Source: an uncultured Psychrobacter sp.
GTDB lineage: Bacteria > Pseudomonadota > Gammaproteobacteria > Pseudomonadales > Moraxellaceae
Assembly: GCA_947489525.1 (NCBI GenBank)
Contig: CANLDW010000001.1
Span: 310,001-374,000 of the forward strand
Reading direction: 5' to 3'
Length of the DNA: 64,000 nucleotides
The notes below the pieces were generated by a model. The model saw nothing but the letters and a program-made list of their open reading frames with translations. It did not search any database and was not told the origin of the DNA. Both the position numbers and the translations under genes were made by a program. Shown here one piece after another: positions 19,437 to 28,206 of this stretch (the first letter of the stretch is position 1; each line of letters starts with the position of its first letter).

Positions 19437-19892
19437 CTACGGCTGGTTCGGTACGAAGCGCTCGAGCTCTTTTGCCATACCCATCATCATAAACTCTGTC
19501 TCAAACACCCGTGCTTCTGCCAAGGCAAATGCTTCGGGACTATCATCGGTTAACAGGCTAGCAAGCTTAGCGACAATAGGCATGTGGCAGACGATAAGGA
19601 TACACTCGGCATCGATTTTAGCAATATCAGCAAACGCAGTACGCGCATCGCTAGAGGGGGTAATGTTGTCCTGTACAGTAGTTGGCAGGTGAGGCGCGCG
19701 CGATTGTAGCTGTGCAAGCGTCTGCTGCGCCCGATCAAAAGGACTGACTATGAAGTGATCTGGCTGATAGTGCGCCACGATATAGTCAGCCGTTTGAATA
19801 GCCTGCTGCTGTCCATAATCCGTCAATTGCCGGGCGCTATCAGAGCTTGCATGATTTTCGGCTTGCCCGTGACGCATCAATATAATTTTCAT
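19437..19892 (-). CDS. sixA: Phosphohistidine phosphatase SixA
   Basis: A 151-residue histidine phosphatase superfamily protein. MKIILMRHGQAE carries the RHG catalytic motif, and VCHMPIVAKLASLL holds the second catalytic His. SixA dephosphorylates His-phosphorylated proteins of HPt or PTS type. GGGAAG precedes the ATG. It lies 56 bp after gpsA and upstream of gspL on the same strand. Confidence 0.9.
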   Translation of the reverse strand: MKIILMRHGQAENHASSDSARQLTDYGQQQAIQTADYIVAHYQPDHFIVSPFDRAQQTLAQLQSRAPHLPTTVQDNITPSSDARTAFADIAKIDAECILIVCHMPIVAKLASLLTDDSPEAFALAEARVFETEFMMMGMAKELERFVPNQP

Positions 19893-19948
19893 AAGCTTCC
19901 CTTTATAAATCGCTGCCGTTACCGGTTATAAGTCGTTGCCGCTACCTT

Positions 19949-21367
19949 TTACGAATCGTTGCCGTTATCGTCTTTATTTTTGGCGTTGTTAGCTGCTCGC
20001 ATTTGTGCGGTGAGTGTTGCATTACTATGATCATGCGCCATAACGAACTCGACATCACTACGAAAGCCAGCTTCCATCAGATGCAGTGCCACCCCAAGCG
20101 CGGCTTTATCTTCGTAGATTACCGCGTAGAGCGCATGAGTAATTGGCATGTAGATACCGTCCTTGGTCGCTTTTTCATGTACCTGCTGAATGGTATTCAC
20201 GCCCTCAGCGGTCTGACCTAACTTTTTGACCGCTGCATCAATACCCATACCGCGTCCAAGCATATTACCGATGCGATAATTACGACTCAGCTCCGAGTTA
20301 CACGTAGCGTACAAGTCCCCGACGCCCGAGAGCCCCAAAAAGGTCAGCGGATTAGCACCCGCCTCTACGCCAAAACGGCTCATCTCAGCGAGTGCACGCG
20401 TGAGTATCATGGCTTTGGTATTTTCGCCGACTTCATAGGCAGCTGCCATCCCCATAGCAATGGCGTAAATATTTTTTAGCGCGCCGCCAAGCTCAACGCC
20501 GCGTATATCATCACTAGCAAAGACTCTAAAAAAAGCACTGTGCAGCGCCGCTTGTACGGCGTGACGTAGCGGTTCAGACTCGCTAGCGATAACGGTCGCT
20601 GATGGCATGTTTTTCATGATCTCAACGGCAAGGTTCGGCCCTGACATGACACCAAAATTTACCTCAGGTAACTCGTCTTTGATGATATCGCTCATCATGG
20701 CAAAGGTGTCTTTTTCCATACCTTTGGTTAAAGAAACCAGTGATTGACCGCTAATAAAAGGCTTAATGCTTTTAAGCGTTTCACGAAAAGCGATACCGGG
20801 CACGGCGAGGAAGATAATGTCCTTGTCTTTCACTGACGCTTCAAGATCATAGCTGTACTTTAAGCGATCATCGAGCTTGTAGCCTGGCAAGTACTTTTTA
20901 TTCATCTGCGTCTTTGCCATCGACTTGACCGTACGCTTATTACGTACCCATAACGTGGTATCGCAGCCATTGCGCGCAGCAAGGTTTGCCATAGCCGTAC
21001 CAAAACTACCACCACCTAAAAACGCCAAACGCAGCTTCGTCGGATTACTATGGATCTGTGCCATGTTTTTGGCAACCTCAGATTCGACGTCGCTCGGATT
21101 TACTTTTTTGCGACCAAAACCTGACTTAATAGCGCGCTCAATAATACTGGTTAAAAAGCCGTTTTGTTTGCTCTCATTGTCAGTATTGTCAGTATCACTG
21201 TCACTATTCCTGTCACTGTCACTATCACTATCACTGTCAGTACTGTTATTGGGGCTGTTGTTAATACTAGCATTATTCTCATTACGAACGTTATCGTCAC
21301 TATCTTTATTGTCAATATTCGTTTTATTATTAGTATCTTGGTTATCTTTAGCGCTTGTCATAATCAT
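19949..21367 (-). CDS. gpsA: Glycerol-3-phosphate dehydrogenase [NAD(P)+] with acidic N-terminal extension
   Basis: A 472-residue enzyme that reduces dihydroxyacetone phosphate to sn-glycerol 3-phosphate for phospholipid synthesis. The NAD-binding core begins near residue 112 (LAFLGGGSFGTAMANLAA), and the catalytic Lys is in GGALKNIYAIAMG. Most GpsA proteins are about 335 residues; the extra 110 are Asn/Asp/Ser-rich with an Asp-Ser dipeptide run at about 43-60. The run is encoded by 6-bp tandem units on the opposite strand at 21185-21245. The ATG at 21367 follows GGATAT; two codons later another ATG occurs. The enzyme call is secure, the extent of the N-terminus fairly so. Confidence 0.93.
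   Translation of the reverse strand: MIMTSAKDNQDTNNKTNIDNKDSDDNVRNENNASINNSPNNSTDSDSDSDSDRNSDSDTDNTDNESKQNGFLTSIIERAIKSGFGRKKVNPSDVESEVAKNMAQIHSNPTKLRLAFLGGGSFGTAMANLAARNGCDTTLWVRNKRTVKSMAKTQMNKKYLPGYKLDDRLKYSYDLEASVKDKDIIFLAVPGIAFRETLKSIKPFISGQSLVSLTKGMEKDTFAMMSDIIKDELPEVNFGVMSGPNLAVEIMKNMPSATVIASESEPLRHAVQAALHSAFFRVFASDDIRGVELGGALKNIYAIAMGMAAAYEVGENTKAMILTRALAEMSRFGVEAGANPLTFLGLSGVGDLYATCNSELSRNYRIGNMLGRGMGIDAAVKKLGQTAEGVNTIQQVHEKATKDGIYMPITHALYAVIYEDKAALGVALHLMEAGFRSDVEFVMAHDHSNATLTAQMRAANNAKNKDDNGNDS
21180..21249. repeat. 6-bp microsatellite inside gpsA (Asp-Ser repeat)
   Basis: Plus-strand units of TCACTG/TCACTA/TCAGTA type repeat with period 6 and a few interruptions. In the gpsA frame they encode alternating Asp and Ser. 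A period of six means that gain or loss of a unit keeps the frame. Confidence 0.75.
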
Positions 21368-21426
21368 ATATCCATATTGCCGCGAGTAGTGTGGTGCTTT
21401 TTTAGGCTAGGCGACTATCTAGTTTT

Positions 21427-21445
21427 ATTAGGGCGTGTTGAACAT
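21427..21445. repeat. Solo copy of the MITE-like terminal sequence
   Basis: TTAGGGCGTGTTGAACATT at 21427-21445 is identical over 19 bp to the right end (reverse complement) of the element at 39026-39345. It lies 14 bp from the stop codon of the nitroreductase gene. No second end is visible nearby. Confidence 0.65.
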
Positions 21446-21458
21446 TTTCACCATTAGT

Positions 21459-22148
21459 CTAAGACTCAAAGCGCGTGAGCGGATCAATATCGATAGGCTT
21501 ACGCAGAGGTTTTTGTTTAGGACTCGTGCCAGTATAAACAAAAGCCGTGACATAATCATCCGCCGATACACCGAAGTATTGTTTCACCGCAGGCTCATTA
21601 CACAGCAGACCAGTGCGCCAAACGGTACTAAACCCTTGTGCCTTTAGCGCTAAAATTAGATTTTGTACCGCTGCGCCAGCGCTCAGCATCTGCTCAAAAG
21701 GTGGTACTTTTTTGTGTACTTTCATGTTAGTGACTACGGTAATAATGACCGGTGCTCGTAGTGGTAGGTTTTGGGTTTTGGTCAAGGTTTTGTCTGATAG
21801 TGTTTCACCTTCACGAGCCGCTTTTTGCTTAGCTGCCGTCAGTAGCGCTTGACCAAACTCATGCCTTGCTTCACCTTCGGTGACAATAAAGCGCCAGGGT
21901 TGCAGTTTTTTATGATCAGGGGCGGTGGCTGCGCATTCGATAGCGGTCTCAATCTGAGCACGCGTGGGGGCTGGTGTGTCCAAGTTACCCATACTGCGTC
22001 TAGAATTGATCCATCCAATAAGCTGCGCGCCAGTCATTGGCGTCTTATCTTTTGTAGAGCTAGGCTTTGTCGATGATATTTCACTATTATCCGTTGTTTT
22101 ATTATCAGGTGTATTCACAAAGTATCCTTGTTTTGGCGTAGTCGCCAT
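21459..22148 (-). CDS. Nitroreductase family protein, YdjA-like
   Basis: A 229-residue FMN-dependent nitroreductase-fold protein. The core starts near residue 42 with INSRRSMGNLDTPAPTRAQIE and has APDHKKLQPWRFIV and a C-terminal GFSTVWRTGLLCNEPAV, as in E. coli YdjA (about 183 residues). The first 37 residues are Thr/Ser/Asp/Lys-rich and may be an extension; alternatively translation begins at Met38 (22037). Neither start has a strong ribosome binding site. Substrate unknown. Confidence 0.83.
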   Translation of the reverse strand: MATTPKQGYFVNTPDNKTTDNSEISSTKPSSTKDKTPMTGAQLIGWINSRRSMGNLDTPAPTRAQIETAIECAATAPDHKKLQPWRFIVTEGEARHEFGQALLTAAKQKAAREGETLSDKTLTKTQNLPLRAPVIITVVTNMKVHKKVPPFEQMLSAGAAVQNLILALKAQGFSTVWRTGLLCNEPAVKQYFGVSADDYVTAFVYTGTSPKQKPLRKPIDIDPLTRFES

Positions 22149-22235
22149 ATTTAACTTATTTACTATCTTGTATTTATTACGCTAAATAAAGCTTTTTTAT
22201 CTCAATCGAAGACTTTGTAAGCCAACTCAAAGAGG

Positions 22236-22281
22236 CATAAGCTTAAAGGGATATATATTTAAAGATACATAAGCTTAAAGG
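22236..22281. repeat. 14-bp direct repeat downstream of zapE
   Basis: CATAAGCTTAAAGG occurs at 22236-22249 and 22268-22281 (32-bp spacing) in the 148-bp gap between zapE and the nitroreductase gene. A weaker third unit follows. No hairpin terminator is seen. Confidence 0.55.
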
Positions 22282-22296
22282 TGAATGAGTTTAAAA

Positions 22297-23415
22297 TTAA
22301 GCCGCATCCGCATCATCAAGGCTGTGTTTCATTTTTAGATAGTCCTCTGATTGCATCTCAAGCAGACGTGAGCGCGTGCGTTCGATCTCAAACGCCAGCT
22401 TCTCGCCTTGGTACAACTCAAGAATGGACTGCTCAGCGCGAATGAGTAATTTAACGCGGCGATCATAGAACTCATCAACCATATAGATGAAGCGGCGCGT
22501 TGGATCCCGCAGATTATCATTAAGCGCGGGTACAGCATTGACCAGCACCGTGCTGTAGCGATTGGCAATCTCAATAAAATCAGCAGCAGAGCGCGGCTGC
22601 ATACATAAATGACGAAAATCGCAAAACAGTATCGTCGCAGTACGGGCGTTGACTTGGATCTCGCGGCCATTGACTTCAATGGGTGCTTCACTAATCTTCA
22701 TATTGTTTGCTAAGCTTGCAAAACGGTTAGCCAACCAGTGATGGTTTTCGCGGGTTAGCGGATACTTATACAGCTCAGCTTGCTGCAGTACGCGCAAGCG
22801 ATAATCAATACCTGAGTCGATATTCATAACTTGGGTATGACGCTCAACCTCTTTGATCGCCGGCAAAAAGCGATCACGATGCAGACCGTCTTTATACAGT
22901 CCTGAGGGTTCAATATTGGAGGTGGCGACTAGCGTGACTCCGCGATTAAATAGCATGGTAAATAGATCGCCTAGGATCATAGCGTCCGAGACATTGGAGA
23001 CAAAAAACTCATCAAAGCAGATAATGACCGCCTCGGCGTAGATGATATCGGCGACTTTTTCGAGTGGATTACTCTCGCCTTGTATCGCGTTAAGCTCACG
23101 GTGGACGCGCTGCATAAAGTGGTGAAAGTGCTGACGCATTTTGCGCTCAATGGTCAGCGACTCGTAGAACATATCCATCATCCACGTCTTACCGCGCCCC
23201 ACTCCGCCCCACATGTACAAACCCTTTGGCGCTTCAGGCTTAGACTTTAAAAAGCTAAAAAAGCCTTTTTTTTGTTCAGCCGATGCGTTTAGCTCATGAT
23301 ATAAGTTATCCAAATAACTCATGGCCTGATATTGTTGCTCGTCGCGGGTAAAGTCGCCAGAACTGATGGCTTGCTCGTAGCGCTGTAGTGGCGATAATCT
23401 CATAACATAACTCAT
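22297..23415 (-). CDS. zapE: Cell division protein ZapE (AFG1-like ATPase)
   Basis: A 372-residue P-loop ATPase of the AFG1/ZapE family, associated with Z-ring function during division. Walker A is GGVGRGKTWMMD (about residue 70) and Walker B is VIICFDEFFV; the family motif YMWGGVGRGKT and the C-terminal FIYMVDEFYDRRVKLL are present. Length is normal. In-frame ATGs are at 23415 and 23403; the first is kept. Confidence 0.93.
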   Translation of the reverse strand: MSYVMRLSPLQRYEQAISSGDFTRDEQQYQAMSYLDNLYHELNASAEQKKGFFSFLKSKPEAPKGLYMWGGVGRGKTWMMDMFYESLTIERKMRQHFHHFMQRVHRELNAIQGESNPLEKVADIIYAEAVIICFDEFFVSNVSDAMILGDLFTMLFNRGVTLVATSNIEPSGLYKDGLHRDRFLPAIKEVERHTQVMNIDSGIDYRLRVLQQAELYKYPLTRENHHWLANRFASLANNMKISEAPIEVNGREIQVNARTATILFCDFRHLCMQPRSAADFIEIANRYSTVLVNAVPALNDNLRDPTRRFIYMVDEFYDRRVKLLIRAEQSILELYQGEKLAFEIERTRSRLLEMQSEDYLKMKHSLDDADAA

Positions 23416-23448
23416 TTAATAAAAATTAGAAACCAATACGCAGCACAT

Positions 23449-24102
23449 TTACTGCTCAAAGGTGTGCTGCTCTAGTAGTTGTTTTAGCTCAGTGAGACGT
23501 CCATGAAAGAAGTGACCGGCGCCATCGACTACACTCACTGATAGCCCGAAGCGCTCAGCAAATGCTTGCATGTTTGTAGGCTCAATCACAGTATCCTCAT
23601 TGCCATAGATCTCAAAGGTTCTATCAACAGGCAAACTGAGATCACTGGTGTCATTATTTTCTACGGATGGTGCAATAAGGGCAAGACGGGTAATCTCAAA
23701 GTCGCTAAGCCCCCATACGTGAGGGAATACTTGTACCTGTTCGGCAACGCGAGCGATCACGTAGCCACCAAAAGAAAAACCGCCAAGCCACAGCTTACGC
23801 GCGCTTGTTTGCTCTGCTATCCATTGTAACACGGTCATCGCATCTATCACTTCACCGTCTGCGTAGTCGTGCTCGCCTGTTGACTGCCCAACACCGCGAA
23901 AATTAAAACGCACCACATGCATACCCTGATCGCGGGCAAAGCGGTACATTGTGGTCACCACTTTGTTATTCATCGTCCCATCGTATAACGGATTAGGGTG
24001 GCATAGCAGCGCAACCGTATCCGTGCTGCTATCGTTAGGATCATCTTGTTGCCACAGCGCATCGACTTCTAACACGCCGGCAGGAGCTGGAATTAATGGC
24101 AT
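23449..24102 (-). CDS. Alpha/beta hydrolase of the COG2945 type
   Basis: A 217-residue alpha/beta hydrolase-fold protein. LLCHPNPLYDGTMNNKVV is the typical COG2945 opening, the nucleophile elbow is GGFSFGGY, and the catalytic His is in DGAGHFFHGR near the C-terminus. Substrate unknown. The start is placed at the ATG at 24102; the frame extends upstream only through an ATT. It lies 33 bp before zapE, possibly one transcript. Confidence 0.83.
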   Translation of the reverse strand: MPLIPAPAGVLEVDALWQQDDPNDSSTDTVALLCHPNPLYDGTMNNKVVTTMYRFARDQGMHVVRFNFRGVGQSTGEHDYADGEVIDAMTVLQWIAEQTSARKLWLGGFSFGGYVIARVAEQVQVFPHVWGLSDFEITRLALIAPSVENNDTSDLSLPVDRTFEIYGNEDTVIEPTNMQAFAERFGLSVSVVDGAGHFFHGRLTELKQLLEQHTFEQ

Positions 24103-24255
24103 AAAAATCAGCTTTTGATTAAAAAGGTGCTCCAATTATCCTAGAAATAGTTTATATTTCAAGTCCTTTGCTGTGTCCTTTATCCAAACGGCGAATTGAA
24201 ATCTCAACTATAGTCAATTTGTAATCAAATCGATACGTCAATATTACCAGTGTTG

Positions 24256-24319
24256 CTGGGATAAACTTTGCGCAGCCTCTGTAAGCGTAGACACAGCACG
24301 CAAGTAAAATTTATCCCAG
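24256..24319. repeat. Inverted repeat, possible REP-like element
   Basis: CTGGGATAAA (24256-24265) and TTTATCCCAG (24310-24319) enclose about 44 bp containing GCGCAGCCTCTGTAAGCGT. It lies in the 419-bp divergent gap between the hydrolase and lipoprotein genes. There is no T-run. Its being a multi-copy element is inference. Confidence 0.45.
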
Positions 24320-24380
24320 TAGCAGTGTATCGGTTTTATAGTGATTCAACTATATACGGAATAAACCCAAGCATTAAATC

Positions 24381-24414
24381 AAGGTTTCAAGGTTTCAAGG
24401 TTTCAAGGTTTCAA
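24381..24414. repeat. Four perfect 8-bp tandem repeats
   Basis: AAGGTTTC is repeated four times without error, then AA. It lies 108 bp upstream of the lipoprotein start, in the promoter region. A period of eight would shift spacing with each gain or loss. Confidence 0.9.
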
Positions 24415-24521
24415 TATGCGCTTAGAATAACCATGGACAATCAGGACACAAATAAGGTAACTTTGTGGCATAGTCTGATCGCACCAGCAACTAACAACGT
24501 GTGCGACGCTTAGGAGTATAT

Positions 24522-24902
24522 ATGAGCTGTTTTAATACGAGTATTAAAGAGGCAATGTGGCCTGTCGCTACGCTTGCAGCACTGCTGACTTTAAGCGCCT
24601 GTCAAACTACACCGCTAACCCCTGTGTTTCAGCGCGAAAACGCCCTTTATGAGACCACAGGAATAGCGGAAACCAAAAGCCAAGCGCAGCAAAATGCTTT
24701 GAGGGCTGCTGATAAAACCTGCCGGCGCAAGCAAGCCATTATTGTCGAAGATAAGTTTATCTATAATGGGGTGCTCAGCCCTTTTACAGGACGTATGATT
24801 ACGAAAGTAGGTACGGTGGTCAGCTCCTTTATGGGTACTGAGGCGCCAAAGCTGGCACGTGATGATGATTACGAATACAATATTCAGTTTCGCTGTCAGT
24901 AG
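24522..24902 (+). CDS. Small putative lipoprotein
   Basis: A 126-residue protein with a signal peptide ending in lipobox LSAC, giving a lipid-modified Cys at about residue 27. The mature part has no motif I recognise; Lys/Arg/Cys-rich AADKTCRRKQAII and FRCQ at the end give two further cysteines that might pair. The ATG at 24522 is chosen because AGGAG lies just upstream; an earlier start at 24501 lacks one. xseA begins 73 bp downstream on the same strand. Confidence 0.7.
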   Translation: MSCFNTSIKEAMWPVATLAALLTLSACQTTPLTPVFQRENALYETTGIAETKSQAQQNALRAADKTCRRKQAIIVEDKFIYNGVLSPFTGRMITKVGTVVSSFMGTEAPKLARDDDYEYNIQFRCQ

Positions 24903-24975
24903 CTGCATTTACCCTTATCCATTTTTATCACAGTGCTCTTTCTCACAGTGATTAGCCATTAATCGGTCCGATACT

Positions 24976-26499
24976 ATGTATAATTCTAAAAAAGGGCGCA
25001 AACCTAACCTATCCGCTGCTCAATCGGATAAAGTCATCGTTCCTGCCAAAGACTTAGCGACCCTTGAGGCTGAGCTGGCAGAAGCGGACGACGCGCTTGA
25101 GAATACAGTACTGCGTCTTAGCGACTACCTATCAGCGGTGGAGATGGTCGTCAAACAAACCTTTGATCACCGCGTCTGGGTCAAAGCTGAGATTCGCAAT
25201 CTATCTAGCAAAGGTGGTCACTACTACTTTGAGCTGGCCGAAAAGGACGATGCAGGTAAAGTGGTTGCAAGCTGCCGTGGCAATCTGTGGCGCTTTAAAG
25301 CGGCGCGCGTGTTAGATAAGTTTGAGCGCGCAACGGGCATGGTACTTGAGCGCGATATTACCGTACTGCTCAAGGTTTCAGCCAGCTTTCATACGCTGTA
25401 CGGCTTTGCCTTAACCATTGAAGACATTGATCCAAGCTACACCCTAGGCGATCTGGCACGCCAATACGCTGCTATGGTTGATCGCTTGACTGGCGAGGGC
25501 TTGATGACGCTTAATAAAGCGCTGCCTATGCCGTTTGATATTGAGCACGTCCTCGTCATTGCTCCTGAAAAAGCAGCTGGTCTTGGCGATTTTCAAGCGG
25601 ATGCTGATCGCTTAGCGGCCACAGGCGCGTGTCAGTTTCACTATCATAACGCTACCTTTCAGGGCAATCATGCCCCCGCTGAGATTCGTGCAGCGATCAC
25701 GCGCGCGCAGCAAGCGTTTATGGCAACTTATGAGCGCTTGCCTGATCTGCTAGTGATCATTCGCGGCGGCGGCGCAGTTGGCGACTTAGCTTACTTAAAT
25801 GACTACGAGCTGGCAGCGTTAGTCGCAGAACAGCCTATCCCCGTTTGGGTCGGTATTGGTCACGAGCGCGACAAAGTTATCTTAGATGAAGTGGCGCACA
25901 CAAGCTTTGATACCCCGTCCAAAGTTATCGCAGCCATTGGAGCGCATCTGGCCCAGCTGATCGCACAAACGCTGCGCTATCAAGCGCAAATCAAACAAGC
26001 CGCGCAGCGTCAGCTCAAGATCGCTGAACAGCAAGCGACTCGGCAATTGGGTCAGGTGCAGTCGCAAACCATAGGTCAGCTGACGGCGCTAAAAAAGGAC
26101 AGTAATTATGCGTGGCAAAGCATCCAGCAAAGTGCGCGGCGGCACGTCAAACAGGCACAAAGAGTGAGCGATGATCTGAGCATGCGTATCAAAGATGGCG
26201 CTTACAAGCACTTAGATAGCGCGCGCAAGCATACCGATACTTATCAGTACGTCATTAACCAAAGCGCGCACCAACAATTGCTACAAGTCAAACAAAGCAG
26301 CGCCCACCTACGCGATATTATCTTATTGCACAGACCTGAGCGCGTCCTAAATCAGGGCTATAGCATGCTTATGGACGACAAGGGCAAGCAGATCTTGACC
26401 AGTAGCGCACAACTCTACCCTGAACAAACGATCAGTATTCAGCTCAAGGACGGGCAAGCACATGCCCGCATTCTAACGGTCGAAAGCACTAAAACCTAA
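24976..26499 (+). CDS. xseA: Exodeoxyribonuclease VII large subunit
   Basis: A 507-residue nuclease subunit that degrades single-stranded DNA with XseB. It has an OB-fold N-terminal domain (VWVKAEIRNLSSKGGHYYFEL), the catalytic domain with IRGGGAVGDLAYLNDYELA and WVGIGHERDKVILDEVA, then a long coiled-coil (about 330-450), and a C-terminal RPERVLNQGYSML motif. About 50 residues precede the OB fold, slightly longer than usual. xseB follows after 85 bp. Confidence 0.96.
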   Translation: MYNSKKGRKPNLSAAQSDKVIVPAKDLATLEAELAEADDALENTVLRLSDYLSAVEMVVKQTFDHRVWVKAEIRNLSSKGGHYYFELAEKDDAGKVVASCRGNLWRFKAARVLDKFERATGMVLERDITVLLKVSASFHTLYGFALTIEDIDPSYTLGDLARQYAAMVDRLTGEGLMTLNKALPMPFDIEHVLVIAPEKAAGLGDFQADADRLAATGACQFHYHNATFQGNHAPAEIRAAITRAQQAFMATYERLPDLLVIIRGGGAVGDLAYLNDYELAALVAEQPIPVWVGIGHERDKVILDEVAHTSFDTPSKVIAAIGAHLAQLIAQTLRYQAQIKQAAQRQLKIAEQQATRQLGQVQSQTIGQLTALKKDSNYAWQSIQQSARRHVKQAQRVSDDLSMRIKDGAYKHLDSARKHTDTYQYVINQSAHQQLLQVKQSSAHLRDIILLHRPERVLNQGYSMLMDDKGKQILTSSAQLYPEQTISIQLKDGQAHARILTVESTKT

Positions 26500-26584
26500 A
26501 TGAGTTTGCTTTTTTTTATTGTACGCAACATTTTTAGATTAAAGCATCATAAACTTTTTATTGATAAAAAAAATAGGACAGCAC

Positions 26585-26824
26585 ATGAGTACACGCAAAC
26601 GCAAAAAAGCCGCCCCAAAAACCTTTAAGGCGGCCTACGATATCCTAAAAACCAATGCCGCTGAATTGCAGCAGCAAGAGGAGCCAGATATCGACAATCT
26701 TATGACGACCGTTGAGGAGTCGATTGCTGCTTACCGCGTATGTGAGACGCGTATCAATGCCGTACAACAAGCGCTTGATGCTGCCTTTGCTGCAGAAGAT
26801 ACTATTGATGAAAATAGCGAATGA
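26585..26824 (+). CDS. xseB: Exodeoxyribonuclease VII small subunit
   Basis: A 79-residue helical protein that binds the XseA coiled-coil. KTFKAAYDILKTNAAELQ and SIAAYRVCETRINAVQQAL match the XseB helix pair. The ATG at 26585 has AGGA about seven bases upstream and is preferred to the TTG at 26561. It ends 22 bp from the stop of the converging pncB. Confidence 0.88.
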   Translation: MSTRKRKKAAPKTFKAAYDILKTNAAELQQQEEPDIDNLMTTVEESIAAYRVCETRINAVQQALDAAFAAEDTIDENSE

Positions 26825-26846
26825 ACAACCACTTACTTATTACTAC

Positions 26847-28058
26847 TTAGGGCTTATCAACGTCGAATACTTGGCGCAGATAGGCCAGATAAGTGTCGTT
26901 ATTAATCATCGTTTTGCCCGGACTGTCCGATATCTTGGCAACGGGCTGACCATTGCATTCGACCAATTTGAGTACGATGTTAAGCGGCGTGATACCCATA
27001 TCATTGGTTAAGCTGGTGCCAATACCAAAGCTGGTGCGAATGCGATCTTTAAAATACTGATGCAGACGCCATGCTTTATCGATATCGAGACCATCACTAA
27101 AGGTGAGAATCTTGGTTTTTGGATCTATCTTGAGCTTTTGATAATGGCTAATTGCTTTGTCACCCCACACGTATGGATCACCGCTATCATGGCGCAGACC
27201 ATCAAAGAGCTTGGCAAAGTACAGATCAAAATCACGTAAAAACGCATCCATACCGACAACGTCCGTCAAAGCGATGCCTAAATCGCCGCGGTACTCGTGT
27301 ACCCAAGCTTCAAGCGCGGCCTTTTGGGAGTCGCGCAGGCGCACATCCAGCGCTTGAAACGCCTGCATAAATTCGTGCGCCATCGTCCCTATCGGCGTGA
27401 TGCCTAGCTCCTTTGCAAGATAGACATTCGAGGTGCCGCTTACAATCTTGGGCTCAGCACTATGTAGTGTCTCAACCACATGCGCTTGCCACGCTTTACT
27501 AAAACGCCGACGCGTGCCAAAGTCAGCGATAATAAAAGGTGGCTTATCCGTCTCCTGCTGGTTAGCTAAATGACGTAAGCGCGCAACCTTATCATCCAAA
27601 CGCCGCTGTCCTTCTGCAACCACATCCTCTGTCGTGAGCGCACTAAAGTACAGCTCATTCACAATAGCCAGTACGAACACCTCAAAGAACATGGCTTGAA
27701 TCATCGGACCTTCGATATCGATATGCAGGCGTCCTTTGTCATCACTACTGACGGTAATAAAGCGCCTTTTAAGCTGAAACAGCTCTAAATAATCGACGAA
27801 GTCTGAGCGCATAAAGCGTAGACCACGTAGATAATCGAGCTCATCACTACAAAAGCGAAGCTCACATAACAGATCTAACTGCCGCTCTAAATCTTTTTTG
27901 ATATCTGCTAGCGGGTACAGGGCATCGTTATTATTGCGGCAACGAAAGCGGTACACCCCATGCGTCTGCGGAAACTGGTGTAGCATGGCTTGGAGCATCG
28001 TAAACTTATAAAGATCATTGTCCAGCAATGAGGTAATGATGGAAGGAGTCGCTGTCAT
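26847..28058 (-). CDS. pncB: Nicotinate phosphoribosyltransferase
   Basis: A 403-residue NAD salvage enzyme that joins nicotinate to PRPP with ATP use. [18 protein letters not shown] at the start, [15 protein letters not shown], and [16 protein letters not shown] are family motifs. AGGG precedes the ATG. It stands alone between xseB (convergent) and the betaine ABC genes. Confidence 0.96.
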   Translation of the reverse strand: MTATPSIITSLLDNDLYKFTMLQAMLHQFPQTHGVYRFRCRNNNDALYPLADIKKDLERQLDLLCELRFCSDELDYLRGLRFMRSDFVDYLELFQLKRRFITVSSDDKGRLHIDIEGPMIQAMFFEVFVLAIVNELYFSALTTEDVVAEGQRRLDDKVARLRHLANQQETDKPPFIIADFGTRRRFSKAWQAHVVETLHSAEPKIVSGTSNVYLAKELGITPIGTMAHEFMQAFQALDVRLRDSQKAALEAWVHEYRGDLGIALTDVVGMDAFLRDFDLYFAKLFDGLRHDSGDPYVWGDKAISHYQKLKIDPKTKILTFSDGLDIDKAWRLHQYFKDRIRTSFGIGTSLTNDMGITPLNIVLKLVECNGQPVAKISDSPGKTMINNDTYLAYLRQVFDVDKP

Positions 28059-28206
28059 GTGCTGCCCTAAAAGGTAGTGAAAAGTAGTGAAAAAGAGAAT
28101 ATAAAATTCAAACTTACGACTGAATCAATGCATATCAGCTATTATTTATCAGTCTATCAGTCAATAAAATAGCGGCTCAGCATTGATGACATCAACGTAG
28201 AATACT

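Noticed and set aside
20775-20795. GTTTCACGAAAAG as a parS-like site within gpsA
   Set aside because: Only a half-site match to the parS consensus and inside a coding region.
20925-21457. Plus-strand hydrophobic frames (Leu-Ser and Thr-Ile-Val repeats) antisense to gpsA
   Set aside because: They arise from the antisense of the Asp-Ser microsatellite, not a membrane protein.
24268-24513. 81-residue frame running through the 8-bp repeat
   Set aside because: Composition is not protein-like, it spans an inverted repeat and a microsatellite, and it has no ribosome binding site.
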